DNA of 64,000 nt, taken from the NCBI GenBank assembly GCA_903837135.1, contig CAILTK010000027.1:1-64000 (forward strand). Direction: 5' to 3'. Positions 34,380 to 44,122 of this stretch are shown here, one piece after another. Position 1 is the first letter of the stretch; each line of letters begins with the position of its first letter. The DNA is from an uncultured Caulobacterales bacterium. GTDB taxonomy: Bacteria > Pseudomonadota > Alphaproteobacteria > Caulobacterales > Caulobacteraceae. A program made the translations under genes and the position numbers. The notes beneath the pieces were generated by a model. That model searched no databases and had not been told where the DNA came from. It saw only the letters and a list, made by a program, of their open reading frames with translations.

Positions 34380-35261
34380 ATGGCGTCGCACTTCATCAGC
34401 AAATTGGCGGCGGTGCTCGCCGGGGGCGCCATGGCGCTTTTCGCCACCGCGGCTCTGGCGCAGGACTGCGCCAACGGCCGTTGCGGCGGAGCCTGGGTCT
34501 CCGCCGCACCGGGCTACGAATTCGCTCCGCCCGCATACGCGGCGGCGCAGTCCGGCTACGCCTACCAGAACCAGTATCAGAGCCAGGCGGGTTACGGGGC
34601 GGCGTACGGCTACGCGCAGCCGGCGCCGCAGCCCTACCCGGCGTCGCCGTGCTGACAGCCGACGTGCGGCTATGCGCCTCCGCCCCCGCCGTGCGGCGGC
34701 TGCTACCAGCCTCCGGCCTATCCGCAACCGGTCGTCTACCAACAGCCGGCTTATCCCTATCCGGTTCAGCCCTGCGGCGCTCCGGTCGGCTACGCCTGCG
34801 GCGCCGTCTATCAGGCGGCCGAGGTCTCGGCGGCGGGCGAATGGGCCGGCGGCGTGGGCGTGACCGAGTTCTCGGGCGGCGGCGGCGGAGGCGGCGGCGG
34901 GGGCGCTCCGCTGGCCGGGTACGGCAACATCTCCGGCTTTGTCGGCAGCCATTCCGGATCGAATTCCAACGCCAGTGGCTCGGCCAACGTCAACGTGAAC
35001 GTCAGCAACTCGTCCAGCGCCTATGCGAATTCGAGCTCTTCGGCCACGGCCAGCGGGTTCGGCTTCGGCGGCGGCGCCGGGGGCGGGGGCCATCACCACG
35101 GCGGCGGCGGCGGTCATAAGCCTCCGGGCGGCGGCGGCTGCGGCTGCGTCGGCGGCACGGGCTCCAGCGGCGGCATGGGCGGCTGGGGCGGCGGCGCGGG
35201 GAACATGGGCGGCTGGGGTTCGGGACACAGCGGCAGGGCGTCGGGGGGACGTCGCCACTAA
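34380..35261 (+). pseudogene. exported Cys/Tyr/Gly-rich protein gene interrupted by in-frame TGA
   Basis: One continuous frame of 294 codons with a TGA at codon 92 (34653-34655). Before it: a signal peptide (LAAVLAGGAMALFATAALAQ) and a Tyr/Ala/Gln-rich part. After it: a Cys/Pro/Tyr segment (CGYAPPPPPCGGCYQPPAYP), a block starting at 34854 (GVGVTEFSGGGG), an Asn/Val/Ser part (NVNVNVSNSSSAYANSS) and a Gly/His-rich tail. Low-complexity composition continues across the stop in the same frame, so this was one gene. TGC to TGA is a single-base change. GGGAG nine bases before the ATG supports the start. The 91-residue secreted peptide could still be made. Function unknown; surface or amyloid-like protein is only a guess. 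Confidence 0.7.
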
Positions 35262-35289
35262 AGTCGGGGTCGCATCCGGAAAGCAGCGG

Positions 35290-35319
35290 GATCGGGGCGC
35301 CGGCCAAGGCGTCCCGATC
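35290..35319. terminator. strong hairpin between convergent genes, possible terminator
   Basis: GATCGGGGCGCC and GGCGTCCCGATC pair over 12 positions (one G-T) around the loop GGCCAA, 28 bases after the stop of the Gly-rich frame and about 90 bases from the end of the SH3-domain gene. It lacks a T run, so it is only a candidate transcript end. Confidence 0.45.
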
Positions 35320-35406
35320 GCATGCGTTGCGGGCCTCGATCGTTGTCCTGGAGCCAACGCTTTGGTCTGTCGCGTTTATGGGGGGCTTCTCGGCAGGCTT
35401 CGCCGC

Positions 35407-35982
35407 TCATCGTCCCCGGCACTGCGGCGCCTCCGCGACGCCCCAGACTTCGCCGGCGCGGACCCAGCCGGTGGCGTGATCGACGCTGATCCGGCACCAG
35501 CCATTGCGGCAATCGACGAGGTCGGCGGCGGCCCTCGCCGCCAGCATGGCGATCGGCCGGGCGCCGGCCGCCGGTCGGCTCCGCAAGGCCAGATCGCTGT
35601 CCGCTGTCCGCATCACCGTGCGCCGGCCCTCGAGGGCGGTGGCGCGCACCCAGCCCAGGCCGCCCTCCGGATCGCAGACCCGCCGCCAGTCGGCGGTCTC
35701 CTCCACCACCTGCAGCGGCAGGCCCCTGGCGGTGTAGCGCCAGAGCGCGCGATAGTCCTCGCCGGGGCCGCCGCGGGCATTCACCGGCGCCGCCTTCAGC
35801 GTTACATAGCGGGGCACGGGCTCTCCCGATGGCGTGCGTTCGGCCGGTCTTGGCGTCGCCGGCGCGACGCCGCCGAGCGCTGGCAGGCCTGCGGCCAGCA
35901 CGGCGCAGACGAGCCGGCGTAACCGAACCCATTGGCCCTTTGGCGGCGCTTTGCTAAAGACCCGAACCCACGGCGTAGTCAC
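35407..35982 (-). CDS. exported SH3-domain (SH3b) protein
   Basis: About 191 residues, ending in two bacterial SH3-like repeats: VNARGGPGEDYRALWRYTAR with LPLQVVEETADWRRVCD and LGWVRATAL, then LALRSRPAAGARPIAML and WCRISVDHATGWVRAGEVWG. The N-terminal LVCAVLAAGLPALGGV is a signal peptide, so it is a periplasmic cell-wall-binding-type protein. No ATG exists at the N-terminus in this frame; a GTG at 35982, with GAGG only three bases away, gives a plausible n-region, and a GTG inside CAVLAAG is too late. Its start lies 22 bases from the start of the divergent hydroxyacid dehydrogenase gene, so promoters must overlap the coding ends. Confidence 0.78.
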   Translation of the reverse strand: MTTPWVRVFSKAPPKGQWVRLRRLVCAVLAAGLPALGGVAPATPRPAERTPSGEPVPRYVTLKAAPVNARGGPGEDYRALWRYTARGLPLQVVEETADWRRVCDPEGGLGWVRATALEGRRTVMRTADSDLALRSRPAAGARPIAMLAARAAADLVDCRNGWCRISVDHATGWVRAGEVWGVAEAPQCRGR

Positions 35983-36004
35983 GCGCCTCTTTTCAGGCTC
36001 GCTC

Positions 36005-36991
36005 ATGGCCGTTCGCAAGCCAAAAATCGTCGTCACCCGCCGCCTGCCCGAACCGGTCGAGACCCGGATGCGGGAGCTGTTCGATGTCGAACTCAACGCT
36101 GATGACAGGCCGATGACCGCCGAGGAGCTCGGCGAAGCGGTGTCGCGGGCCGATGTTCTGGTGCCGACGGTGACCGACCGGATCGACGCCCGCGTGCTGT
36201 CGCGCGCCGGACCGGACCTCAAGCTGATCGCCAACTTCGGCGCCGGGGTCGACAACATCGACGTCGCCACCGCCAACGCGCGTGGCGTCACCGTCACCAA
36301 CACCCCGGGCGTCCTGACCGAGGACACCGCCGACATGACCATGGCCCTGATCCTGGCCACCGCCCGGCGCGTGGTCGAGGGCGCCAATGTGGTGCAGGCC
36401 GGCGAATTCCGTGGCTGGTCGCCGACCTGGATGATGGGCCGGCGGATCTGGGGCAAGCGGCTCGGCATCATCGGCATGGGCCGGATCGGCCAGGCGGTGG
36501 CGCGCCGCGCCCGCGCCTTCGGCCTCTCGGTGCACTACCACAACCGCAAGCCCGCCCCGGCCGCGGTGGTGGACGAGCTGCAGGCCACCTACTGGGAGAG
36601 CCTCGACCAGATGCTGGCCCGAACCGACGTGATCTCGGTGAATTGCCCTCACACACCGGCCACCTTCCATCTGCTGTCCGCGCGTCGGCTGAAGTTGCTG
36701 CAGTCGCACGCCATCGTGGTCAACACCGCGCGCGGCGAAGTGATCGACGAAAGCGCCCTGGCCAACATGGTGGCCCGCGGCGAGATCGCCGGCGCCGGCC
36801 TCGACGTCTACGAGAACGAGCCCGCCATCAATCCCAAGCTGATGAAGCTGCCCAACGTGGTGCTGCTGCCGCACATGGGGTCGGCGACGGTCGAGGCCCG
36901 CATCGACATGGGCGAAAAGGTGATCGTCAACATCAAGACCTTCATGGATGGACACCGCCCGCCCGACCGGGTGATCCCGTCCATGCTTTAG
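36005..36991 (+). CDS. D-2-hydroxyacid dehydrogenase, glyoxylate/hydroxypyruvate reductase-like
   Basis: NAD(P)-dependent reductase of 328 residues: KIVVTRRLPEPVETRMRELF at the N-terminus, NFGAGVDNIDVATANARGV, IIGMGRIGQAVARRARAFGL (nucleotide-binding), VNTARGEVIDE with the catalytic Arg, the Glu in ENEP and the His in LLPHMGSAT. The likely reaction is glyoxylate to glycolate or hydroxypyruvate to glycerate; the substrate is by resemblance only. The first ATG after the upstream stop-free region is used. Two thioesterase genes follow on the same strand within 10 bases. Confidence 0.92.
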   Translation: MAVRKPKIVVTRRLPEPVETRMRELFDVELNADDRPMTAEELGEAVSRADVLVPTVTDRIDARVLSRAGPDLKLIANFGAGVDNIDVATANARGVTVTNTPGVLTEDTADMTMALILATARRVVEGANVVQAGEFRGWSPTWMMGRRIWGKRLGIIGMGRIGQAVARRARAFGLSVHYHNRKPAPAAVVDELQATYWESLDQMLARTDVISVNCPHTPATFHLLSARRLKLLQSHAIVVNTARGEVIDESALANMVARGEIAGAGLDVYENEPAINPKLMKLPNVVLLPHMGSATVEARIDMGEKVIVNIKTFMDGHRPPDRVIPSML

Positions 36992-37000
36992 GAACGGTCC

Positions 37001-37456
37001 GTGTCCGAGCCGATCACCCACCACCCGGGCTTCCTGAAGGCCATGAACCTGGGGTCGCCGCAAACCCGCGAACTCGGGGTCGAGACGCTGGAGGTGGGAG
37101 AAGACTGGGCGCTGCTGCGCGTGCCCTACAAGCCGGAGATGGTCGGCGATCCCGAGACCGGCGTGATCGCCGGCGGGGTGGTCACCACCCTGCTCGACCA
37201 TGCCTGCGGTCAGGCGGTGATGGCCCGGCTCGGCCAGCCGACCACCATCGCCACCCTCGACCTGCGCATCGACTACATGCGTCCGGCCGAGCCGAACCAG
37301 TCGGTCTACGCCCGCGCGCACTGCTACAAGCTGGGACGCTCGGTGGCCTTCGTCCGCGCCACCGCCTACGACCGGACCGCCGACGACCCGGTGGCCACGG
37401 CCCAGGCCGCCTTCATGCTGAACTCCTCCAGCACCCGTCCGCGGGGGGCGGCGTGA
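37001..37456 (+). CDS. PaaI-family (hotdog) thioesterase
   Basis: Hotdog-fold acyl-CoA thioesterase of 151 residues. GVIAGGVVTTLLDHACGQAV is the catalytic/helix region, with an Ala-Gly-Gly where many members have His-Gly-Gly, then TIATLDLRIDYMRPAEPNQ and AHCYKLGRSVAFVRATAYD. It starts with GTG seven bases after AGGA. It is followed by a second, diverged copy of the same family overlapping by four bases, so the two may form a heteromer. Substrate unknown. Confidence 0.88.
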   Translation: MSEPITHHPGFLKAMNLGSPQTRELGVETLEVGEDWALLRVPYKPEMVGDPETGVIAGGVVTTLLDHACGQAVMARLGQPTTIATLDLRIDYMRPAEPNQSVYARAHCYKLGRSVAFVRATAYDRTADDPVATAQAAFMLNSSSTRPRGAA

Positions 37457-37896
37457 CTCCCTCGGCCGAGGCCGCCAGCCGGGCGGAGGTGCTCGCTCGG
37501 ATCGCCGACGTGCCCTACGCGAGGTTTCTCGGCCTCAGGCTCGAACTCGCCGGCGACGAGATGACGGCGATCCTGCCCTATCACGACCGGCTGATCGGCA
37601 ATCCGATGCTCCCCGCGATCCATGGCGGGGTGCTGGGCGCCCTGATGGAGATGACCGCCCTGGCCCAGCTGGCCGTCAGCCGCAGCTCGGCAGGGCAGGG
37701 CGGCGGCCTCGCCAAGCCGATCGACGTCACCGTCGAATACCTGCGCTCGGGCCGCCCGGTCGACACCTTCGCGCGGGCCCTGATCAAGCGCATGGGACGG
37801 CGGATCGCCAACGTGCACGTGGAAGCCTGGCAGGAGGCCCGCGGCGCCCCGATCGCGGCCCTGCATGGGCATTTCCTCTTGCCGAGCGAGAGCTGA
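37453..37896 (+). CDS. PaaI-family (hotdog) thioesterase, second copy
   Basis: A 147-residue hotdog protein with the standard AIHGGVLGALMEMTALAQLAV helix segment (His-Gly-Gly present), PIDVTVEYLRSGRPVDTFA and ALIKRMGRRIANVHVEAW. Starts at GTG overlapping the stop of the first copy (GTGA), a clear sign of translational coupling. Since only this copy keeps the His-Gly-Gly form, the pair may have split substrate binding and catalysis, as heteromeric hotdog proteins can. That is an inference. Confidence 0.86.
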   Translation: MTPSAEAASRAEVLARIADVPYARFLGLRLELAGDEMTAILPYHDRLIGNPMLPAIHGGVLGALMEMTALAQLAVSRSSAGQGGGLAKPIDVTVEYLRSGRPVDTFARALIKRMGRRIANVHVEAWQEARGAPIAALHGHFLLPSES

Positions 37897-38034
37897 GCCA
37901 AGCGTTCTCGGCGATCTCCTCCGCGAACGCCGCGTTTGATCTTTCACAAGGCGCGCGGTCCCGCTTCGGCAAAGGTCTGCTTGCCTCGCACCGGCGGGTC
38001 CGCTTACCTCCCGGCAAAATCAAGGGAGCCGCCC

Positions 38035-39999
<1,965 letters not shown>

Positions 40000-40031
40000 G
40001 GGATCTCAAGGCCGAGCCGTCGGGGGCGAAA

Positions 40032-41063
40032 ATGCCGTTGAACGCCTACTGCACCCTTCGTCAGGTCGAGCCGCCGGACTTTCCCGTCCGTAGACTGAAC
40101 GTTCGGGATCGTCACGATCCCGCGCTTGCCAGACACCTCAGCGATTTCGCGGGCTATCTTACCCGTGACGGCCGCGTGGACCAGGCCCGTTACCACCTCG
40201 TCCAGCATGTCCTCAGGACCCGTCATCAGCTGAGCTTCGAAGTCGATGACGAAAACCGCGACGCTTTCGCGCGTTGGCTGCGCTGGTCTAATGGGGTGTG
40301 CTTCTTCGAACCCGGCAGTGTGCGCGATCCAGAGGGCCGGCTTCTCTTTGACCCTGGGTCGGATGAAGCCGATCCACAGGCGAGGCTGCCATATCCTCCG
40401 GACAGCGAGGCGCGCAGGCAGGCCGTCATGGCGGATCTCGCGGGGCGGGGCATCGAACCGTTCAGGGGCTTACCGCCGGTGCTGAGCGAACGGGAGGTCG
40501 TGTTTCGCCGCGCCAGCGATGTCGCCCGCCGCGCCCTGTCGCTTACCGCCGTTGCGATCAGGGGGGAGTCGCTCGTTGGCGCCCCGCTGTCGGTGAAGGA
40601 CTTGCGCCGCCGCTTCCCCTTGGCGTTCGACAATCTCACGCCGAAGGAAACGGCGTTGATGAGCGACGGGAAGCTCTTCTCGCCGGGGCCCCGACCTGAT
40701 CAGGCCGCGGCGATGCAGGCGGTCTGGCGCTATGAGGCCGCAGCGACCCTGTTCTGGGCCTTGGGGATGTACAGCCTGCCATTTCCAAGCGGAGCCATTT
40801 CTGCGAGCGACCTCGTCCAGTTCGTCGTCTCGCTCGACGCCGAGCCGTTCGTAGCGGCGGCTGAGCTTCGCCCGGCCGGCGAGATTCTGTCCGAACTGGA
40901 CCGCGATTATCGATTGCACTGGATAGCCGTCGACGACATTCAGAATGGCCGCGAAACCTCGGCCGGGTTCGACCCGGACGTGGTTTCTGAACGGCATTAC
41001 GCATTGAATTGGTTGGTGAGCGTCGAGGACGTCGCCTGGGACGACGTGACGACGCCGACCTGA
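40032..41063 (+). CDS. DUF4272 domain protein
   Basis: A 343-residue soluble protein whose C-terminal two thirds resemble the DUF4272 family, function unknown: RRALSLTAVAIRGESLVGAP, LTPKETALMSD, WRYEAAATLFWALGMYSLPF, LDRDYRLHWIAVDDIQNG and VVSERHYALNWLVSVEDVAWDDV. The N-terminal 150 residues look like a separate part; PPDFPVRRLNVRDRHDPALA opens it. GGGGG five bases before the ATG. Being 32 bases after acs suggests the same transcript. No catalytic motif is recognised; a conserved aromatic/acidic pattern in the C-terminus suggests a binding role at most. Confidence 0.8.
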   Translation: MPLNAYCTLRQVEPPDFPVRRLNVRDRHDPALARHLSDFAGYLTRDGRVDQARYHLVQHVLRTRHQLSFEVDDENRDAFARWLRWSNGVCFFEPGSVRDPEGRLLFDPGSDEADPQARLPYPPDSEARRQAVMADLAGRGIEPFRGLPPVLSEREVVFRRASDVARRALSLTAVAIRGESLVGAPLSVKDLRRRFPLAFDNLTPKETALMSDGKLFSPGPRPDQAAAMQAVWRYEAAATLFWALGMYSLPFPSGAISASDLVQFVVSLDAEPFVAAAELRPAGEILSELDRDYRLHWIAVDDIQNGRETSAGFDPDVVSERHYALNWLVSVEDVAWDDVTTPT

Positions 41064-41356
41064 CCGCCATCCGGGCCCGCGAGGAGCACACATGCGGATC
41101 GATCGGCGTACGGATTGAGCTGCGCCACCTGCGGTAGGCGTTCGTTCGCCCGCATGCATGTGAAGGGCTCACGGGTCGGAGGCCCCAACATTGACCCACG
41201 CCCCCTAAACGCGTATCCACGCGCCCTTCCGGCGCAAGTGTGATCTGCGCCCTCCACCGCCACGACCCCCATCACCATATGGGACGAGGGCGGCGAGGCC
41301 CCCCGTCGACGTGATCGTCCACGGGGGCTGATCGCGTTTGTGCGTATGAGGACCTG
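41064..41356. other. ffh upstream region with hairpin
   Basis: 293 bases without a convincing gene. CCCCCGT (41300-41306) and ACGGGGG (41321-41327) form a hairpin 30 bases before the ffh ATG; it would lie in the mRNA leader and may affect translation. I looked here for a small SRP RNA (conserved GGAA tetraloop and flanking symmetric loop) and did not find one. Confidence 0.45.
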
Positions 41357-42886
41357 ATGTTCGAGTCTCTTGGCGATCGTCTGACAGGGGTGTTCGACCG
41401 GCTGACCGGTCGCGGCGTGCTGTCGGAAAAGGATGTGGACGAGGCCCTGCGCGAGGTGCGCCTGGCCCTGCTCGACGCCGACGTGGCCCTGCCGGTGGTG
41501 CGCGACTTCGTGGCCAAGGCGCGCGAGGCGGCGACCGGCGAGGCGGTGATCCGCGCGGTCAAGCCGGCCGAGCAGGTGGTCAAGATCGTCCACGACGGCC
41601 TGGTCGACATGCTGGGCGGCGAGGAGCCGGAAGGGCTCAATCTCAATGTCGCCCCGCCGATGGTGATCCTGATGGCCGGCCTGCAGGGATCGGGCAAAAC
41701 CACCACCTCGGCCAAGCTGGCCGTCCGGCTGAAGAACGCCGACCGCAAGAAGGTCCTGATGGCCTCGCTCGACACGCGCCGCCCGGCGGCGATGGAGCAG
41801 CTGGCCACGCTCGGCCGACAGGCCGAGGTCGAGACCCTGCCGATCATGGTCGGCCAGTCGGCCCCCGACATCGCCCGGCGCGCGCTGAACGCGGCCCGGC
41901 TCGGCGGCTTCGACGTTCTGATTCTCGATACGGCCGGGCGCACCACGCTCGACGAACAGATGATGGGCGAGGCTGCGGAGATCGCCCGCATCGCCAATCC
42001 GACCGAGACCCTGCTGGTGGCCGACAGCCTGACCGGCCAGGACGCGGTCAAGACCGCCAAGGCCTTCCACGAGCGGTTGCCGTTGACGGGGCTGGTGCTG
42101 ACCCGCACCGACGGCGATGGCCGCGGCGGCGCGGCCCTGTCGATGCGCCACGTCACCGGCCTGCCGATCAAATTCCTCGGCGCCGGCGAGAAGATCGACG
42201 CGCTGGAGGTGTTCGACGCCCGCCGCGTGGCCGGCCGGATCCTCGGTCAGGGCGACGTGGTGGCCCTGGTCGAGCGGGCGGTCCAGGAGATGGACCACGC
42301 CAAGGCCGAGCAGGCGGCGGCCCGGTTGTCCAAGGGCCAGTTCGACCTCGACGACCTCGCCGACCAGCTGAAGCAGATGAAGCGGATGGGCGGCATGCAG
42401 GGCATTCTCGGCATGCTGCCGGGCGTGGCCAAGGTGAAGAAGCAGATCTCCGAGGCCGGGATCGACGACAAGGTGTTCGACCGCCAGGTGGCGATCATCT
42501 CGTCGATGACCAAGATCGAGCGCAAGAAGCCCGACATCCTGCAGGCCTCGCGCAAACGCCGCATCGCCGCCGGCTCGGGCGTCGACGTCGCCGACGTCAA
42601 CCGCCTCTTGAAGCAGCACCGGCAGATGGCCGACATGGTCAAGGCCATGGCCAAAGGCGGCGGCCGCGGCATGGGCGGCATGATGGCGGCGATGAAGGCC
42701 ATGGGCGGAGGGATGCCGCCCGGCGGCATGGGTGGAATGGGCGCCGCCGGCGCGCCCGATCTCGACAAGCTCAAGGCGCTGGGCGGCGGCAAGCTGCCCG
42801 GCCTCGGCGGCGGACAGACCCCGCCCGGTTTCCCCGGCATGGGCGGCGGCGCAGGCCTGCCGAACTTCCCCTTCAAGAAGAAATAG
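41357..42886 (+). CDS. ffh: signal recognition particle protein
   Basis: SRP54 homologue of 509 residues, which binds signal sequences of nascent membrane proteins and targets ribosomes to FtsY. N-domain from the start ([17 protein letters not shown]), G-domain with P-loop [36 protein letters not shown] and [14 protein letters not shown], then the Met-rich M-domain ([19 protein letters not shown]). The C-terminal Gly/Met/Pro-rich tail (about 435-509) is longer than in E. coli. First gene of the ffh-rpsP-rimM set. Confidence 0.97.
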   Translation: MFESLGDRLTGVFDRLTGRGVLSEKDVDEALREVRLALLDADVALPVVRDFVAKAREAATGEAVIRAVKPAEQVVKIVHDGLVDMLGGEEPEGLNLNVAPPMVILMAGLQGSGKTTTSAKLAVRLKNADRKKVLMASLDTRRPAAMEQLATLGRQAEVETLPIMVGQSAPDIARRALNAARLGGFDVLILDTAGRTTLDEQMMGEAAEIARIANPTETLLVADSLTGQDAVKTAKAFHERLPLTGLVLTRTDGDGRGGAALSMRHVTGLPIKFLGAGEKIDALEVFDARRVAGRILGQGDVVALVERAVQEMDHAKAEQAAARLSKGQFDLDDLADQLKQMKRMGGMQGILGMLPGVAKVKKQISEAGIDDKVFDRQVAIISSMTKIERKKPDILQASRKRRIAAGSGVDVADVNRLLKQHRQMADMVKAMAKGGGRGMGGMMAAMKAMGGGMPPGGMGGMGAAGAPDLDKLKALGGGKLPGLGGGQTPPGFPGMGGGAGLPNFPFKKK

Positions 42887-42932
42887 ACCTCCAACTCCAG
42901 ATCAATCACGATCGTATAAAGGACTAATCCGT

Positions 42933-43448
42933 ATGCTGAAGATCCGTCTCGCCCGTGGCGGCGCCAAGAAGCGTCCCTACTATTCGATCGTCGTCGCCGA
43001 CAGCCACTCGCCGCGCGACGGCCGCTTCATCGAAAAGGTCGGCACCTATAACCCCCTGCTGCCCAAGGACGCCCAGCGCGTGACCCTGAAGGTCGAGCGC
43101 ATTCAGGAGTGGCTCAAGAAGGGCGCCCAGCCGACCGACCGCGTGGCCCGCTTCCTGTCGCAGGAAGGCCTCGCCAAGTGGGAAGCCAGCAACAACCCGA
43201 GCAAGGGCAAGCCCCACAAGAAGTCCGAAGAGCGCGCCGCCGAACGCGCCCAGCGCGAGACCGACCGCGCCGAGGCGGAAGCCGCCGCCCGCGCCGAAGC
43301 CGCCGCCGCTCCGCCGCCGGTCGAGGAAGAGGCTCCCGTCGAGGCCGAAGCCGCCCCGGTCGAAGCCGCCGAACCTGAAGCGGCGCCGGCCGATGAAGCG
43401 CCTGCCGCCGAAGCCGACCCGGCCGAAGACGCGCCGACCGAGGGCTGA
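42933..43448 (+). CDS. rpsP: 30S ribosomal protein S16 with long acidic tail
   Basis: The first about 85 residues are a standard S16: [40 protein letters not shown] and [12 protein letters not shown] tail of about 85 residues follows, made almost only of Ala, Glu, Pro and Asp after a short basic part ([14 protein letters not shown]). The total is 171 residues, twice the size of E. coli S16; such tails are known in Alphaproteobacteria. AAGGA is about eight bases before the ATG. Located between ffh and rimM as usual. Confidence 0.97.
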   Translation: MLKIRLARGGAKKRPYYSIVVADSHSPRDGRFIEKVGTYNPLLPKDAQRVTLKVERIQEWLKKGAQPTDRVARFLSQEGLAKWEASNNPSKGKPHKKSEERAAERAQRETDRAEAEAAARAEAAAAPPPVEEEAPVEAEAAPVEAAEPEAAPADEAPAAEADPAEDAPTEG

Positions 43449-43450
43449 TC

Positions 43451-43978
43451 CTGGACGCCCCGCGCCTCATCCTGGTCGGGCGGGTCGCGGGGGCGTTCGG
43501 CGTCCGCGGCGAGGTCCGGATCACGCCGTTCGGCGACGATCCCCTCGCCCTCGTCCGCTATCGGACGATGCTGACCAAGGGCGGCGCGCCTGCCCTGACC
43601 CTGCAGGGCGGCCGCGTGCACAAGGGCTCCCTGATCACGCGAGCGCCCGAGATAACGAGCAAGGAGGCCGCGGACGCCCTGCGCGGCCTCGAGCTCTACG
43701 CCCCGCGCGACGCCTTCGCCGCGCCCGAGGACGAGGACGAATTCTACCTCGCCGACCTGATCGGCCTCGCCGTCCGCCACATGGACGGCGCGCCGCTCGG
43801 CGAGATCCGCGCCGTGCACAACTTCGGCGCCGGCGATTTGCTGGAGATCGCCCCGCCCCAGGGCGCCAGCTACTTCCTCCCCTTCACCCGCGCCGTCGTG
43901 CCCGAGGTGCGGCTGGCCGAGGGGGTGGTGGTGGTCGATCCGCCGGTGGCGATCGAGGGGGATGAAGAGGCGGGATAA
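43451..43978 (+). CDS. rimM: 16S rRNA processing protein RimM with apparent CTG start
   Basis: Maturation factor of the 30S head that binds S19. The sequence shows LVGRVAGAFGVRGEVRITPF (N-terminal RimM domain), then the PRC-barrel FYLADLIGLAVRHMDGAPLG, IRAVHNFGAGDLLEI and FLPFTRAVVPEV. The conserved N-terminus lies before the first ATG (43568), and the stretch from the rpsP stop has no ATG, GTG or TTG. A CTG at 43451 is six bases after GAGGG (43440-43444) inside the end of rpsP, so I use it: 175 residues (start CTG-GAC-GCC). A CTG at 43445 is the other candidate. trmD does not follow. Confidence 0.85.
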   Translation: MDAPRLILVGRVAGAFGVRGEVRITPFGDDPLALVRYRTMLTKGGAPALTLQGGRVHKGSLITRAPEITSKEAADALRGLELYAPRDAFAAPEDEDEFYLADLIGLAVRHMDGAPLGEIRAVHNFGAGDLLEIAPPQGASYFLPFTRAVVPEVRLAEGVVVVDPPVAIEGDEEAG

Positions 43979-43983
43979 TACTT

Positions 43984-44104
43984 GCCCCACCCGGCGGCCC
44001 CTGCGGGGCCAGCCACCCTCCCCGCTTCGGGGAAGCGACTGTCGCGCTTGTTATCCCTCCGCTGAAGTGGGGAGAGGCGCAGGGCGAAGCCCGCGGGGTG
44101 GGGC
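43984..44104. repeat. palindromic intergenic repeat
   Basis: A long inverted repeat with outer arms GCCCCACCC (43984-43992) and GGGTGGGGC (44096-44104) and internal GC-rich hairpins (for example CCCCGCTTCGGGG and GGCGAAGCCC-like parts). Such 'CCCCACCC...GGGTGGGG' elements are, to my recollection, frequent between genes in Caulobacterales genomes. It fills the space between rimM and the convergent M1-peptidase gene and could terminate both transcripts. Repeats flanking this exact point may mark a rearrangement of the ribosomal operon. Confidence 0.65.
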
Positions 44105-44122
44105 GAGTCCTCCCCCTCTATG

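Noticed and set aside
34653-34655. Selenocysteine at the in-frame TGA
   Set aside because: Not accepted as an annotation: the protein is low-complexity without a redox fold and the local stem is too short for a bacterial SECIS; a mutation or sequence error is simpler. Kept only as a note in the finding.
41064-41356. Possible SRP (4.5S-like) RNA gene before ffh
   Set aside because: The conserved GGAA-tetraloop/symmetric-loop core is not present on either strand.
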